Assembly: GCA_015350385.1 (NCBI GenBank)
Contig: WNKI01000001.1
Location: 600,496-664,495 of the forward strand
DNA length: 64,000 nucleotides
Source of the DNA: Aculops lycopersici
Taxonomy: Eukaryota > Arthropoda > Arachnida > Trombidiformes > Eriophyidae
Direction of reading: 5' to 3'
Under the pieces are notes generated by a model. The model saw only the letters and a program-made list of their open reading frames with translations. It was not told the origin of the DNA and searched no databases. This document shows, one piece after another, positions 1-13,260 of this stretch. A program made the position numbers and the translations under genes. Positions within the stretch are counted from its first letter, which is position 1. Each line of letters opens with the position of its first letter.

Positions 1-1970
1 ACTTGAACTCCATTGATGAAAACCATTTTGTTGTCCTCCTCCATTCTGGTGCATATCTTGCATCACAACAGGCACTTGAAATCCAATACGTCGAGGATTG
101 ATGCTACTGGTCATTGAAGAGGTCGTGTTGTTACTGTTTGTATCGAGTGTGTTGCTATCTTGCTCGAATCCGTTTGTTGTCATTTGATGTTGTTCGCCTG
201 GCGATAGGATCACCTGTTTTACGGGCCTCGTCATCGTCGACTGCCTACTTCCGGCGCGCGAAGAGTTGTGCCCGTTGAGCTGATTCAGTCTCTCGCCACT
301 CGAAATGCAACTTGTGCTGCCAGCGCCACCAATCGACAGGTGGTTGTGGTGGTGTTGCAATAGGTGGCCGGTTGACGAGCAAATAGTATTGCTGGCGTAG
401 CTTTGTGACGACAAATCGTGAAGCAAATTTGCTGCCGAAACCCCATTTCCATGTGCGTCGACATTCGTTTCCAGTGGACCACCGACAAGTTGCTGCTGGT
501 GGTGGAGACACAACGATCTCGGGTCGCTAGATCTATCGGAAGTCATGCTCATGTCCGAGGTAATTTGCGCCTGCTGGTTCATGGCGCCGCCTCCCCCGCT
601 GGCCACCGATGTTTGGCCGTAGAGGTTTTGGTTTTGCACAACCAGTAACTCGGCCAAATCTATTTGGTCGCTCATCGATGGCGACGATTGGTGAAAATTT
701 GCCGCTTGAACCAGATAACCTCCCGCTCCTCCCGAAACTCGTGGCACTTGCAGAGCCTCCGAGGCGTTGCTCATAAAATTACCTGCCGACACTTGGCCAC
801 TCAAAGTGCCAACCATCGAGTTCACCTGTCCATTGCAGTGGGACTTTTTTGGATCGATTTCATCACCGTCACTGTCACTGTCCCCCTCCTCGTCATCGTC
901 CTCGCAGTCCAAAAAGAAGTCATTTGAGGCCCTGTAATATTTGGTCAGATGGCCAAACATGGCAATTAGATGCAAACCCAGCAGCAAGTATGCCAGATCC
1001 GCCCCGAAATCCATCCAACTTTCAGCTTCCGTTTTTATCACTTTGCTCTGTATTAATAATTGTTTTGCTGGCTCACTGTTAAGAGACTTGTAAGTGTCTA
1101 TTGGATTCTTCATTGGATTGGACATCGTAAAAGAGTCGGGTAGTTTGGTTATGGATAGCAGCTGGTAGCAATCGTAGAGCGATTCGATCAGCGAGATGCT
1201 CTTGCTGTCGCGCGACTGCACATAGGCACCGATTAACAGGTAGCCAATTAGCAAGGTCAAACAAGTGGTGAAGGTGTTGAAGGAGTAGGGTGGCTCAATT
1301 GTATCACTGTCATTATCTTGATTGTTGTCATCATTGTTGTTGTTGTTGTTGCTACTATTCTCGCTAACTTGGCTCAAATTGCCTCTGCTGCCCGCAAACC
1401 TGACCGACTTTTGTTGTTGTTGGTTGTTGTTTCCCGTCGGCGCCATAAATCCTCCGTCGTGCCCACAGGCGGCGCTAGTGTAACCATCGCCCCTCGCCGG
1501 CCACCTCTCGCCGCTTGCCCGCCTGGCGCCACCTGTGAACTTTTTCTTCAATCTGGATCTTCGTCTCCTCAGCTGGCCACTTTTTGCTTTCTCGCCAGAC
1601 ACTAGCGACCAGTCGACTAGCCTTAACTTGGGCGCCTCCTTATGACAGCAACAACCCTCTTGGCTCCTCGCCCCCGACCTCCGCTTTTGTTTCTTTGGAC
1701 ACCAAAGGTAGGCGCAGCAGCAACAACAGCAACAGTAAAGCAGCCAGCTGAGCCACTTGAACGGATTGCAAACGCCGCAACAGCAGCATATGTAATGGGC
1801 CGGAAGTGAGAGGCAATAGTGACGAAGGATTAGCAACAAATTGACGCTTGATTGGGCGAGACGATCGCCGGTTTTTGTGACAGTGTAGAAGAGCATCGGG
1901 ATTCCCATTGCGCCATACACAACGGTGGCCAGTTTGCCCCAGGGACTTGTTGGTCCGCCGGAGGGTGAGC
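1..1970 (-). CDS. Two-pore-domain (K2P) potassium channel homologue, exon 2 (3' end outside window)
   Basis: This frame is open without a stop from 1970 down to base 1, and continues from the exon at 13261-13897. It encodes the second half of a K2P subunit. The linker after pore 1 is followed by M2 (motif VVYGAMGIPMLF, which matches the K2P YALxGIP signature), a Cys-rich and basic cytosolic loop with Gln/Asn runs, M3 (CLTLLIGYLLIGAY), a P2-like segment (SLYDCYQLLSITKLPD) and M4 (LAYLLLGLHLIAMFGHL). A long Ser/Asn/His-rich tail follows M4. The exon starts after the acceptor AG at 1971-1972, which is the only AG downstream of the last in-frame stop (about 2089). Its first two bases complete a Gly codon begun by exon 1. 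The P2 filter lacks GFG or GYG. K2P subunits normally form plasma-membrane dimers that carry background K+ current; whether this one conducts is doubtful. Family assignment is firm, the subfamily is not known. Confidence 0.85.
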
Positions 1971-4794
1971 CTGTCATTGTAATCAATGGGTTGTCGTTGT
2001 TGTTGTTATGTTTATCGTGATTGTGGGCGCAATTGTTTTGGTAGTTCGTTGGGATTTTAATAATGATGGATAAAAGGCAGTGGAGAGATATGATTTATTG
2101 TTAGTTAGTCTTTTTGAGATTTGCTACCTGCCTGCTTGACGGTCGACGGCGGACTTCACCAATCTCATTAGCCAGAGCGATCGATTGGCAGATATTAGGG
2201 AGCAGCAGGGGGGGGGGGTTGCTCTCGGCGTGGATTGTGTTGTGATGTGAAGGCCTAATGAGCTCAATGAACACTCGTGAGTCGTCCAACGATGGAAGCA
2301 ATGCCATCCAACTTGCGACCAGAAACCGCAAGCTTGATGCCATAGCTAATGGCCACAATCGTGCCCACCACAGCAACCAACTCAAACACGGCCCGCGTTC
2401 ATTAATCTGCAATCATTCGGTAATGTTATGCAGATTAACTGCCACTTCCGTTTGCACGCCTGCGCGCCAAACAATTAGGTGGCTGCCCATTTGTTTGATA
2501 GAGTTTGCGTTGCTTGTCGCGTCGACTTGCATTGGCCATAGAGGAAGAGAGAGAAGCAGCGGATGGGGGCGAGTGACGGTGACAACGTTTCATTAGTGTG
2601 GCCGCATCGCCGTCACCAAGTTTTGAGTCCAAGTTTGGTGGCATGTGCGCTTCGTTACGTTTCCTCGTGTGTCCTAATCGCCAATCCAATCAGATTGTCG
2701 GTTGGCTTTTGTTTCTCCACTCCACCGAGCCGACTTGGTATCTAGATATTTGCTCGCCCGAGTGGCCGTCACCAGGATCCAGGAGTCGAGTGCGTCCGCC
2801 TCTCAAGCGGCGAATCGATGAGAGGGGCAAGCTGATGAAGCACAGAATACCGACCGAAGCACATAGTTTGTCCATTAGCCTGCTGGTTCCTCGCTTGACA
2901 GTTGGAAGCGCGACCATAGGCTTGCGTTGCGCATATTTGCAGTGCGCTTCCGGTCGGCATTTGTGGTTGTGGTTGATGCAATTGGCCGCCGGAGCGCAGG
3001 TCCAACCGGTTGTTCTTGTTGTTGCCACTGCTTTTGCCCGTAAACCGAGCCCCAACTCTGGGTCTTAGTGGCCACAAATTTACAACAACCAGGGGGAAGC
3101 TCAAACAGAAAGCGGTGATTAATGATGCTGCACGTTGCGAGCGGATGGCGCCCATTTGTTAGCAAATTCAGTCTGTCAATTCAACTCATTGTGTTGCCGT
3201 TGCCCCCTCGCGGCCCTTTCAAGCGGATGTCCACTGTTTAGCTGAATGGACGCCGATGATTTGTGTCCAGATCATTGAGAGTGGTCTTTAGACGGAGCTT
3301 CCAGTGGGAAGTGTAAAACGCCGATGAGCACGAGATGATAGCTTGCATTTGCCACCGCATTCTCGCCAACTCTTAGCTGGCAAGCGACGAGCCATCTCGG
3401 CGATTGGCTTTTGGGTCCATGAGAGTTGGAGGCAGTTGAGATGTCCAGCTCGCGAGTCGCTAGGCGGCGCTGGTACAGCTGCAGGCGCAAAATAGCTACG
3501 GTGTTCAGGTGCAAGTAGCAAAAGAGGCGAAACTCCAAACATCAAAACCAAGTGCCACAAGAGGAAGACAAACACCACCACCACCACGAGAGTCTAATGA
3601 TTTCTCGTTTTCAATGTTGCAAAAACCAACCAACCACCTCAAGCAAGACACAAAAAGTTTTCAAAACTCAAGCTCGCGGTGGGCATCCATTTGTAACTGT
3701 CGCTAGGTCCTTGTGTGTCGATCAGCCAGTTGGTCTGACCATTTGGCGCGGCGCTCGTTTGTCGAGCTTGTGGCGCAAAGAGGCGAGCGACGAGACGAGA
3801 CTTCCGCTTCCCGTTTTGGGTCCAGTTCAAGCTTTAACTCGCGCCAAAAGGCCGTTCCAGTCCCACAGGAGAACACGGAGCCCTCAGCAGCGCATCTATC
3901 CCTCTCTCTGTCCCTCTGGCCGCAAGTGGCAACGAGAACAGATTCAATTCCCTCTAGCAGTTGGAGGCTTTTAGTTTGTGTCAGTGGAAATTAGAATGCA
4001 GCTTGATGGTCTTTTGTTGCGCCACCAAGAAGGCTGCACACAAGTCTAGCTCACTTCTCGCCCACCAGACTTGAGACTTTTCAGGAGCCGCCGAATGATC
4101 CATTTTCTTTCTGTTGTGTTGTCATTATTTCGCGCCCAAGAACTCGGACTGCCCACTTTCGCTTCCACTCAACTTGTTTCGTCCAGCCGACTTGGTGGCC
4201 GGCCGACTTGTCAGGCTCAAAAGTCACGAATCAGCCAAAGGCCAGCGACTTGTGTCCAAAATCTCGATTGTCTTGTGTCTCGGCGGAAGAGAGGAGAAGA
4301 CGAGTCTCAGTTGGAGGAAGAGAACCAATTAAGCCGTGAGCTCAAGAAGCTTTAGAAGTAAAGTTGTATAAAGGAGTTGTAACAATTAAATTTAAATGTA
4401 GCGCGTGATTTGCGCTCCCGACGGACGAGTTAGCAAGCGAATGACTGCCAGTTACAGCAACAAACGAGACCTTTTGTTACATTGAGACACAAATAGAGGC
4501 GACACAATTCTGGTGCATAGCGAAGTCACATAACTAACTTGACCTGCGCTAACTTACAATTTTCCATCCACCAGAAGCGCGTTGGCTAGATCCGTACACA
4601 AGCGGGTCAACCTGCTTAAAGTGAAGCCAAATTCTATAATGCCAGTGTCACTTAAGCATGGCACCTGGGCGCCCGCTACGAGGCCATCCGTCTTCATTGC
4701 AAGAGAGACGCTCGTTAGTTGCGCATCAAGTCAGTAGTTAGACTCGACACTTTTCCTCTTTAGGGCTACTATGAGCCATAAGCCGTGAGCTGAT

Positions 4795-4818
4795 ACCTGT
4801 ACCCCGCGGGGTACAGGT
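4795..4818. repeat. 24-bp perfect palindrome
   Basis: The half-site ACCTGTACCCCG is followed directly by its reverse complement with no spacer. It lies inside the long K2P intron. A chance 12-bp-arm spacerless palindrome is unlikely in a window this size. It could be a dimeric protein site or a hairpin; no function can be assigned. Confidence 0.8.
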
Positions 4819-5177
4819 GATGATTGATTGGAGCCAGAACAACTGGCTTAGCCTTTGTGACTCGAGGTAGCAGGTGAGCCCCATGCTGCCCAGCTCAGGC
4901 TTCTCAATGGCTCATCGCGCGACTTATGAGCGCTTAACGGAGAGGCGCCGCGCCACGCCACGCCACTAGCTTCCCAAGAGAGTCTGGTGGACCAACCGAC
5001 CGACCGACTGGCTGGCGGCTGTTCGGCTTGTCGGCTAGCAAGACTCAGCTCCTGAGGCAAGGCTAGTATTTGAACACAGTCAAGCTGACGACTTCACTTG
5101 GCAACTCTCATTTCGTTAGTCCATGCGAAATTTGTTCAAGCTTCCGGTTCCAACACACGCTGGCAAGACTTCCGGTG

Positions 5178-5179
<2 letters not shown>

Positions 5180-5234
<55 letters not shown>

Positions 5235-5394
5235 GAGTGACGACGACGACCGACGACGTACGGACGACGGGCGGGACGGTACGGACGTACGTACGTAGGT
5301 CGGTACGTCGTCGTTCGTTTCGTTTANNNNNNNNNNNNNNNNNNNNCGCTCTCGTACGTACCGTACGTACGTACGTACGTACGTACGTACGTAC

Positions 5395-5442
<48 letters not shown>
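5180..5442. repeat. GA microsatellites and ACG/ACGT-rich tract around an assembly gap
   Basis: (GA)n runs at about 5180-5233 and 5398-5442 flank a degenerate ACG/TACG tract interrupted by 20 Ns at 5327-5346. ORFs through this tract are translated simple repeat, not genes. The ACGT-type sequence beside the gap may be assembly or polishing noise. Confidence 0.9.
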
Positions 5443-5446
<4 letters not shown>

Positions 5447-7497
5447 TTGCGCAAAGCCGGCCAACTGGCAGGGCGGGCGTCGGATCAATGGGCTAGCCTG
5501 CTTCTTTTCTGGTTCAGCACATTGGTTCAGCTCACTAACTCGCCAACTTCTCGGTTAGTTACGCGGACAAAATTCCTCGAGGTGGTGTAGCGATGAGAGT
5601 AGAGGCGTCGAGATGAATGCGGCAATGATTTGTTTCCATTGGACCAGACTGGTGGCGCCGGTAATGAGCTCGCGCATTCTAACTCCCTGAGCTCGTGAGC
5701 CGCTGCCATCCGACTAACACCATGGCCAATGTTGCCGCTACAACAACTACCACCACCATTGAGACCAAACTCCTTAAAGTATCAGAGGAGAAGACGCCAA
5801 TTTCTTGCGAGGACGAGAAGCCACCAAGTCGAATGGCGTTCGGCGCGTGTTAATCCGATTTGCGGGCTTCGGTTGTCGCGCCTCTCGTTCTGGTGTTTGG
5901 GCTCCGGCCGCAGAGCGGCGAATGAGAACCAAGATCAGGAGGAAGGAAGCGAAAGAAAGGGAGGAGAGAGGGAAACGGAAAGACAGAGAGAAAACGAAGA
6001 CGACAAACAAGATTAAGTGCGACTGAACGAGTGGGGGATTTCCGCTTGCTAGTTCGCGGGTTGCGAGCGGAAGTTGCGCAACTCGCGGCTCGGTCTCGAT
6101 GAAAAGTGGAATGTCGATGGAAAGCGACACGAGCTTTTTGAGGACAAAAGGGAACAGCTGATTCTTTTCTTTGCTTTCGCGCCCACTCTTTGTAGGGAAA
6201 GCCATTGGAAAATGGAGCGCTGAAAAGATGGATGCGAAGATGATATTGAAAAATCAGCGATAATTATCCATACACAAGAGTCTAGTCTTCTCTTAAGCAT
6301 CCGGCGGCTAGACCAAACTGAACTCGACTCCCAACTAGACTATTGCGCAACACAGGGAATGCCCCTGGTAAAGCGTCTTTGGCGAGCTAGTTGCGGCCAA
6401 GGAGAGCGGCAAACTATTTTGAATGGACGCGCTGGTGGTTAGCTAGCGCCGGGGTCTTGGCGCTGGGAGCGTGACCTCGTCGCTCGCTCGGCGTCAATTG
6501 CAACAGCGACAGCAACCACCACCACAAGTGAGATGAACTTATTAACAAGTTGATTTATTGCTTCTCGCCAGCCAAAGCTGTGGAGCTCCCGTCCCAACTC
6601 CACAGCTACCCAACCACCAGCAGCCTGCAAGCAAACCACTCGGCACCCACTTCCGGCGGCGAGTGTCGAACGTGCCGACGTGTTAGCTCGACTCTGCGAC
6701 TCGCTGGCTCAATACTCAACCCTCGGCCGAGCTTAAGTCTTGTCGGCTGAACCTTGGTCAAAGGCAACAACTAACTGCCTCCAGTTTGCCTACTTTAGGG
6801 ATGCGAGGGATAGAGAATCTTAAAGCCAATGGTTGCAACCTCAATGGCAAGACCGATGACAACGATGCCAGCAAACTGTAGAGCCATAAATTTGCGATGA
6901 GCAGGCGGCGGAGTTTCGTGATTTGAATGCATTATAGTCGCTAAATTGGCGTCTCCTAAGCTAAATCTCGACTCGTCGTCGTCGTCTTTGAGCTTTTTCT
7001 TTGGTTTTAGGTCTAAGTTTAGGTGGCGCTATTTTAGTGTGACTCTCGCTCTTGTTTTGTCGGCATCTTGGACGACGGAGGATAAAACACTGAGAGGCAT
7101 TAGGGTTAACTGGCACCATAGCCAATGAAACTTGGTGGTAATTCTCACTCACTTGCACTGCACTTGGCCACTTTGGCCAATCTCAGTTAAGTTTAGAACT
7201 TTTTGCTTAGCTAGCAGTGAACGGTTGAAAGTCGGAGGCCGCTGGAACGTCGACCAACGACCACAGCGACCCTATGCGCCGCCCGCCCGCTCTTCTCCGT
7301 TCCATTCCTCGCTTCTCAGCGGCCGTTGTGTTGCCGGCAGTTTGCAGCCATTTTGAGTTCAACAACAAGACGGCGACCAAAAGCGCAACCTAGAACAAGA
7401 ACAACAGCAACCAAAACAAGAGAGCCACAGCGAAAGCGACAACAAAAGCTGGATGGAAATTTGAGCTGACTTGACGGTCGTGGTGGTGGTGGTTGTT

Positions 7498-7535
7498 GTT
7501 CTTTCTTTCTTTCTTTCTTTCTTTCTATCTTTCTT
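7498..7535. repeat. CTTT tetranucleotide repeat
   Basis: An almost perfect (CTTT)n run in the K2P intron, directly after a GTGGTGGTGG/TTGTTG stretch. Confidence 0.85.
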
Positions 7536-10500
7536 AGTTCTTTCTGTCGATCTGTTAATGATATCGACGCACGCGACGAAAAGATGGCCTCAACTCAAAG
7601 ACGATTCAACTTCCATCCTCCTTCATCATGACCTATGCTTCTGGCTCCGATGGTCTGGTGACTTCGCCGCCAAAGAGCTCAGCTCATTCTCGTACTGTCT
7701 GGCCGGCTAGTCACCACAAGCGGCTTTGCTAACTAGCCATTAACTGGCAATTGTATTCGCGTTGCCTTGGAGTTTAATTGAAAGCTCAACTAAAGGCTTT
7801 CACTTCTTTCTACTCACCAAACCGATTTGAGCCTTTACTTTTGATATGTTGCCTCTACTCTCATTCGTTTGCCTGACTTTCGTTTGCACTTTGGCCGCCA
7901 ATTAATCATGAGCTCACCAGCTGAGTTTGGTAACTTTGCTAAGAGTCGATTGACCAACAGGAAGCGCTAAAATGACGAGCAGCTAATGTGAGTGTGTAGC
8001 GCAAGGGAATCCCTAGAAGCGTCCAACGGCCACCAGACCACTGACCGAAAGTTGACACGCCCATGAGTTACAACTGATCAAGGACACGCCCACGAGGATC
8101 TGCCGACAAGGAGGCCCGAGGACAGCGAGAGGCCAGAAGTCTGTCTGGTGAAAGTAAATCCGTGCTGCAACCCAAACGAGAGTCAATCGTCTTCCGGGAA
8201 CGTAGAGAAACGATGACCAATGGACGTGACTGGCCACTTTTTGGCAGCGTATCACATGACTAGGCGCCAAGACAAAGAGGAAACGAAGACGATTTAGTGT
8301 GAGAAAAGAGGAGGGGGATCGCGTGTGTCTATCACGCGCAACTGACCAACTCAAAATAAACTTGCCCGCCGGCCGGCCAATCGACTGGCGGCTTGATTGA
8401 CGCGCACCAAGCTCAAAGCAACACGAGTCTTGCCAAGTTTTCGTCTTTTCCCGTCTCATCGCAGCTCGCTTGTGGCACCACCGAAAACATCCGGGCCGCC
8501 GCGCAATTTGGTCTGAGGATATCGGAGGCTCGCCACCAGCCAACCAGTGGGTGGATAAATGGGCGAGCCAGTGGGGATATGGAGCCAAATCAGGGACAAT
8601 CGCACGTCTCGCTCGAGTCCTACCAGTTGAGTTGAGTTCATGTCCAGTTTTGGGCCAACTGAGTTTAGACTGAGCAGCCATTTGAGTTAACTCCAAAACT
8701 GCTGACGTCTCTCGCTCTTACGCTCGACGAGTTCCGTCGTCCTCTTCGGTGTGCTGTCGTTGTTGTTGCTACTCGCATGTATCTGGCCAGCCGGCGAGAC
8801 TCAGTCATCCGTTTGCTAGCTCGCCCTCTGGTTGGCTGGATATTAGAGTTAGAAACCGCTCCGAGATCCAGACCAAACTTAACGTCCTCTATTTAGTGCA
8901 AATCGGTCAGTGCAGTCGACGTCGTAACTGGTGCTCGATTGCAATTTAGCTTTGGAGGAGATCTTTCGCTTTTCGCTTGGTCATGTGGGTAACGCAACCA
9001 GACGACTCGCTGCTCAATCAATAAAGATTTTAGATTGATCTCTCAAAGGCTAGCCTGGGGCTAACCAGGGTTAACAAGAGAGCTGGAGTCTGTGGACAAT
9101 CTTGAGACTGCGGTAGCAGCTTGGCGAGCAAGAGTCGTATTGTCGGTGACACGTTATCCCGGTTAAAATTTGAATGATCCCAGTCTCTGACACATACACG
9201 CGCCTCCTTGGGAGCTTCGGCGGCCAAATTTCGAGACTAATCATGAGTTGAGTGACCCGAATTTTAGTTTTTACTTCTATCCAAGGTTCAGCCAACCAGA
9301 TCTCCACTGAAAGCTAGAAGATGGGAGAGATCACAGTGATTGGTAAGCGATACCCTCTGCTGCTCGCCGAGTGTTTGGGTTGTTCCCTATTGGAGGAAAC
9401 TTAACACTCGATACCTCAACCAAACTCTCCGTTCAGCTTGACTAACCCAAAAGGTGGGCGCCAAAATAAACCTGTCATCCCTTTCATGCGATCATCTAAC
9501 AAACCAAACCAAATTCGGTTCACGTGTCGTCGCTCCACTCAGGTGGTCGCCTCGAGCCATGAGCATCTTTATGCGGCAATATTCTGGACTTGGCATAAGT
9601 AGTAAGTGCAGTAAGGAGTTTCAATTTCGACACTTCGACCAGCCAAAAGATGACAGCTAGTCGACTGGTGGCGGCGGCGGCGGCTTAAGCCCTAGTTAGA
9701 TGGCGACTAGACTCGAGGCGCCGAGTTTAGTCATCCTATTTGTGCGCCTGCTGACTTGACAATAAAAACTTGATCGCCTTCCTCGGCGCCCAGCTTATTC
9801 TCAGCTTCTGCCGTCGGTCGTGTGCCAGTTGAGGTGTCGGGTTTCAGCGCCAGTGAACGTCAGTTGGTGGTGGCTTGTCGGTTGCTCGTCTTGTTGGTGA
9901 TGTCGAATGCGAGCACGCGACTGACAAAGACGCGGAACAAACCATCAAGCCACTGGCCGAGGCGCAGCACTAGGCGTCGCGCTAGCTTTGCTCCAGCCCT
10001 CGGCGAGTGATTCATTGAGGGCGCCCCGCGAATGGCGACTTTGAGATCAAGCGGATGCGTCGCACCAATTGTGTGCTCCATTCCTGGTCCCTCTATTTGG
10101 TATCTCGCTCCGCCACCGCCACCGCCTCTGCCACTCACAACTTACCATCAACGCAGATTAGTGGCACAGGAAGTCAGACTCACTCATAATAATTGAATCG
10201 AAGTGGCCATCGTCAGTTGGCTAGTTTGGCATCTAAGTCTCGTGCTCGTCATCCATTGGGTTGTGCTCAAACTGAAAGTGGAAACAAGCACTCGGGGAGA
10301 TTTAAAGCAAACCAACGCAAAAGCCGACGCGAGGCCGACGATTTGACGAAATTCTCTGAAGTTGATGCTATTCTCGGTCTAGTTTTGCCACTACCGCCGC
10401 CGCAACTACAACAACTTCAGTCTAATTTCAACTCAAAGTGGCCAACGAGCAAAGTTTGCTGCTGACGACCGCGACCAGCGGACAGCCAAAGGGGCAGACA

Positions 10501-13260
10501 CGCTGGGTTTTCTAGATGAAAACACACAACTAGTCAAAGACAAAGAGCTGCGCGTCCGACAATAACACAAGCAACCCGCAGACAAAGTGGATAAAAGAGC
10601 CACTTCCGGTTGGGAGCTACCTAAAAGCTAATGCGTCGCTGGCTCGCCGCTGCCCCCAGCACGACGATTGGGCTAGACTTAGAGCAGTGGAAGCCGCAGT
10701 GGTAGCAGCGACAACAACAAACCAGTCGGCACGAGTTGATGTTTGCGAGATAAAATTAGTTTTGTATTTTGTTTCTTTTTGGGCGCGAACAATGAGATAT
10801 TTGTGAGCGCATCGCGCAAAAGAGCATTGTCAGAAGAGGGACCAACAGGAAGAGTGACGCCACCAGCGACGAGCTCCACCAGCATCACGACAATCGAAGT
10901 GGCAGTAGCGCCGCTTGTTCTGGCCGCTTCGCTAAGCGAGGCGGTAGTCAGGTAGCAAACTAGCCGAATAAATTGTTGTGCTCCCCAATGGTGGTCTTTG
11001 TTTCAATTTCGACCCGACTCCCGAGTGGCCGGCAAAGCGAAGGCGCCAGCAGCATCAAGCGGGAGCGCCTAGCTCCGACGCCGCGCTAGGTACCCGCTAT
11101 GCGCCGTAGGTTCTGCCTCACTACCCACTGCGCGCGCGCCTAATGGGCCGATTTTATCTGTCTATTCACGAACCCGCCTTTTAGTCTCACCCGTTGCGTC
11201 CATTCAATTTGCCTCCAGTTGTATGCTAGTCTGCTTTAGTAGACTGCCGCGGCGACGCCACTCACTTACTTGATAGTTTTAGCGGCCACTCAATTTAAAG
11301 TAAATTTGCCTCTCATTATGAAGATCTCTCACTCTCTTTTCTCTTAACCAGAGGCAAACTTCAGATTACAAGTCTGCTTTTAGACAACAAAGAGGCCAAC
11401 GACCAAACTAGCGGCTGATTGGCGAGCCCTACTACTTCGCTTATCCCTCTGCATGCGAGCAGCAACCGACCTTCAGTGGGGAGAAAACTTGAGCATCCAA
11501 TCAGCGAGTCGCTGGTGTCGTTACTTCCGCTTACCTGATAGTGTGGCGAGCCGCGCTGTTTGCCCTGCCACCACCACCAATAGGGTCGCTATGGAGGCAT
11601 CTATTGGGGAGAAGCCTCCAAAGCCAAGAACTGGGAGGTCGACTGGTCGGATTGTCGGATAGTCGGATGAGAGTAGTGGCGGTAGCGGTATCTGCGGCAA
11701 CCAATTGGCCAGAATCGACTGGACGATTGGTTGCTGGCCACCGGGGGACGAGCGATCCAATTTAAATGACCCATCGCATTGCTGCTGCTCACTCGTCTGT
11801 GTGTGTGTGTGTATGTGTTTGTGTCTTGCCCACCTCTGTTTTACCTCTCAGTTCAGACTTAAACTCTCCCTCTCGAGATTGTTGCCTCTTACGTGCTCAG
11901 TGGCGTACCTGCTCACCGATGGTCGCGACGAGGCAATAGGTCAGCCGTGAGCAAAACTCAGACCCTCTAGGTGTTCAAGTCAACTTGGTTAGGATGCACG
12001 TACTTGGATTGCTGGCGAGGCGAGCCAACCGGAATCGGTAATGAAGTTCCAATGTTGCCACTGTTGTTGCTCTCACTCCGACTCCGTTAGTTTCTGCACA
12101 ACTCAACTTGCCCATCTAAATTTCAACTGGCCCTCCAATCTCAGCTGCCCCATCGTCCCGCTAGCTGCACGGCCTTGTCGTCTTCGTCGTCGTCAAGCTT
12201 CTCAACTTTGGTATTCAGGCGCGGGACTCAATCGGGGGCCCGCTTTGTTTCCGCTTGAACAGGTGATCCAGCGCTAGGGAGGCGAGCGACTTAATTGAGT
12301 ACGTGACAATTATTAGCCTGGCACCCCCACGTGAGCGAAGCGCAATCTTAGTTGAGATGCTCGCCGCCGACGTCGATGAAAACGACCACGACCTGAAGCC
12401 ACCACCGCAAATCGCCCCACGAGCAGAACTAATGTAATCGACGAGCTAGATGATGGTGATGAAGACGACGACGACGAGGTTGACTGCGATGTGCGTGCAG
12501 CGAGCGCAAAGCGGAAGTTGGGGTTAGTTGACACCTAAGCGACTTTGCAACCCAGTGGAAGTGAAGTAAGAGTAACATCAACTACATTGGCGCAAGGAAC
12601 AGCAAGAAGCTAGATGCTGAGGCGTTCAAAATTAATGTCGTCCTTCGCTTCGCTCTCTCAACTCGAGATCTTGACTTTCATTACTGCAGTTTACTGCAGG
12701 TAAATCCGCACGGAATTTACTCGTTCTGTTGTGTAACTCTCGGGCGACACGATCTTTGCGGGCCTCTGAAAGTTTGCGGCACAACACTAGCAATAGCAGC
12801 GACAACGATATCGAGTGGCTCCAGTGGAGAGCGAAGGTTGGCAAGCTAGCTCGCCAGCTTTCAAGTTGAGGAAGTGGCATTATTGAAAAACCAACCTCGA
12901 CAAGCGTATGTTTGGCGACCCAAATTTAATTCGAGGCACCATGTGTGGCCTCGAAGTTATCGAGTGCGACCTATACTCAAGTAGCTCGACAGCTCGCTGC
13001 TGACTCGAGCAACAACAAAACGAAACCAAACTAAACTAAACTCAGCTCATCCAAAATAAACTCTTGTTGGTCGAGTCGCAAAAGTAGCGAGTTGCACATT
13101 TCGTAGACCCAATAACCAATGTGCCCGCCGCTTTCAAGCTCATCGATCATTTGCAAACAAACAAACAAACAAACAGCCACCTGTTTGTCTACTCCAAACT
13201 TTTAAACTCATTCAAACTACCAACTAAACATTACATTATATACCAAACCACTATACTCAC

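Larger units (their letters stand above)
1971..13260 (-). other. 11.3 kb intron of the K2P channel gene
   Basis: This is inferred from the donor GTGAGT (13260 downwards) and acceptor ACAG (ending at 1971), with matching phase 1 and continuous K2P homology. No convincing coding sequence was found inside on either strand; the ORFs present (up to about 227 codons) lack recognisable domains and normal composition. It holds GA microsatellites around a 20-N gap, a CTTT repeat, a 24-bp palindrome and eight copies of the ETS-like heptamer ACTTCCG/CGGAAGT (2444, 3800, 5168, 6068, 6649, 10602, 11523, 12512). It is far longer than the other introns in the window, so a regulatory role or nested non-coding genes are plausible but unproven. 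Confidence 0.75.

Noticed and set aside
2101..3165. Cluster of overlapping ORFs on both strands near 2.1-3.2 kb, some with hydrophobic stretches
   Set aside because: I considered them as K2P M1/P1 exons, but the real exon with M1, cap and pore helix 1 is at 13261-13897 and joins exon 2 in phase. These have no K2P motif.
5116..5590. Overlapping ORFs on both strands across the first gap (112 and 155 codons)
   Set aside because: They are translations of GA/CT and ACGT simple repeats and run through Ns.
8013..8696. 227-codon minus-strand ORF in the K2P intron
   Set aside because: No domain, odd composition rich in Arg/Trp/Ser, no splice sites that would join it in frame with K2P exons, and no homology recognised.
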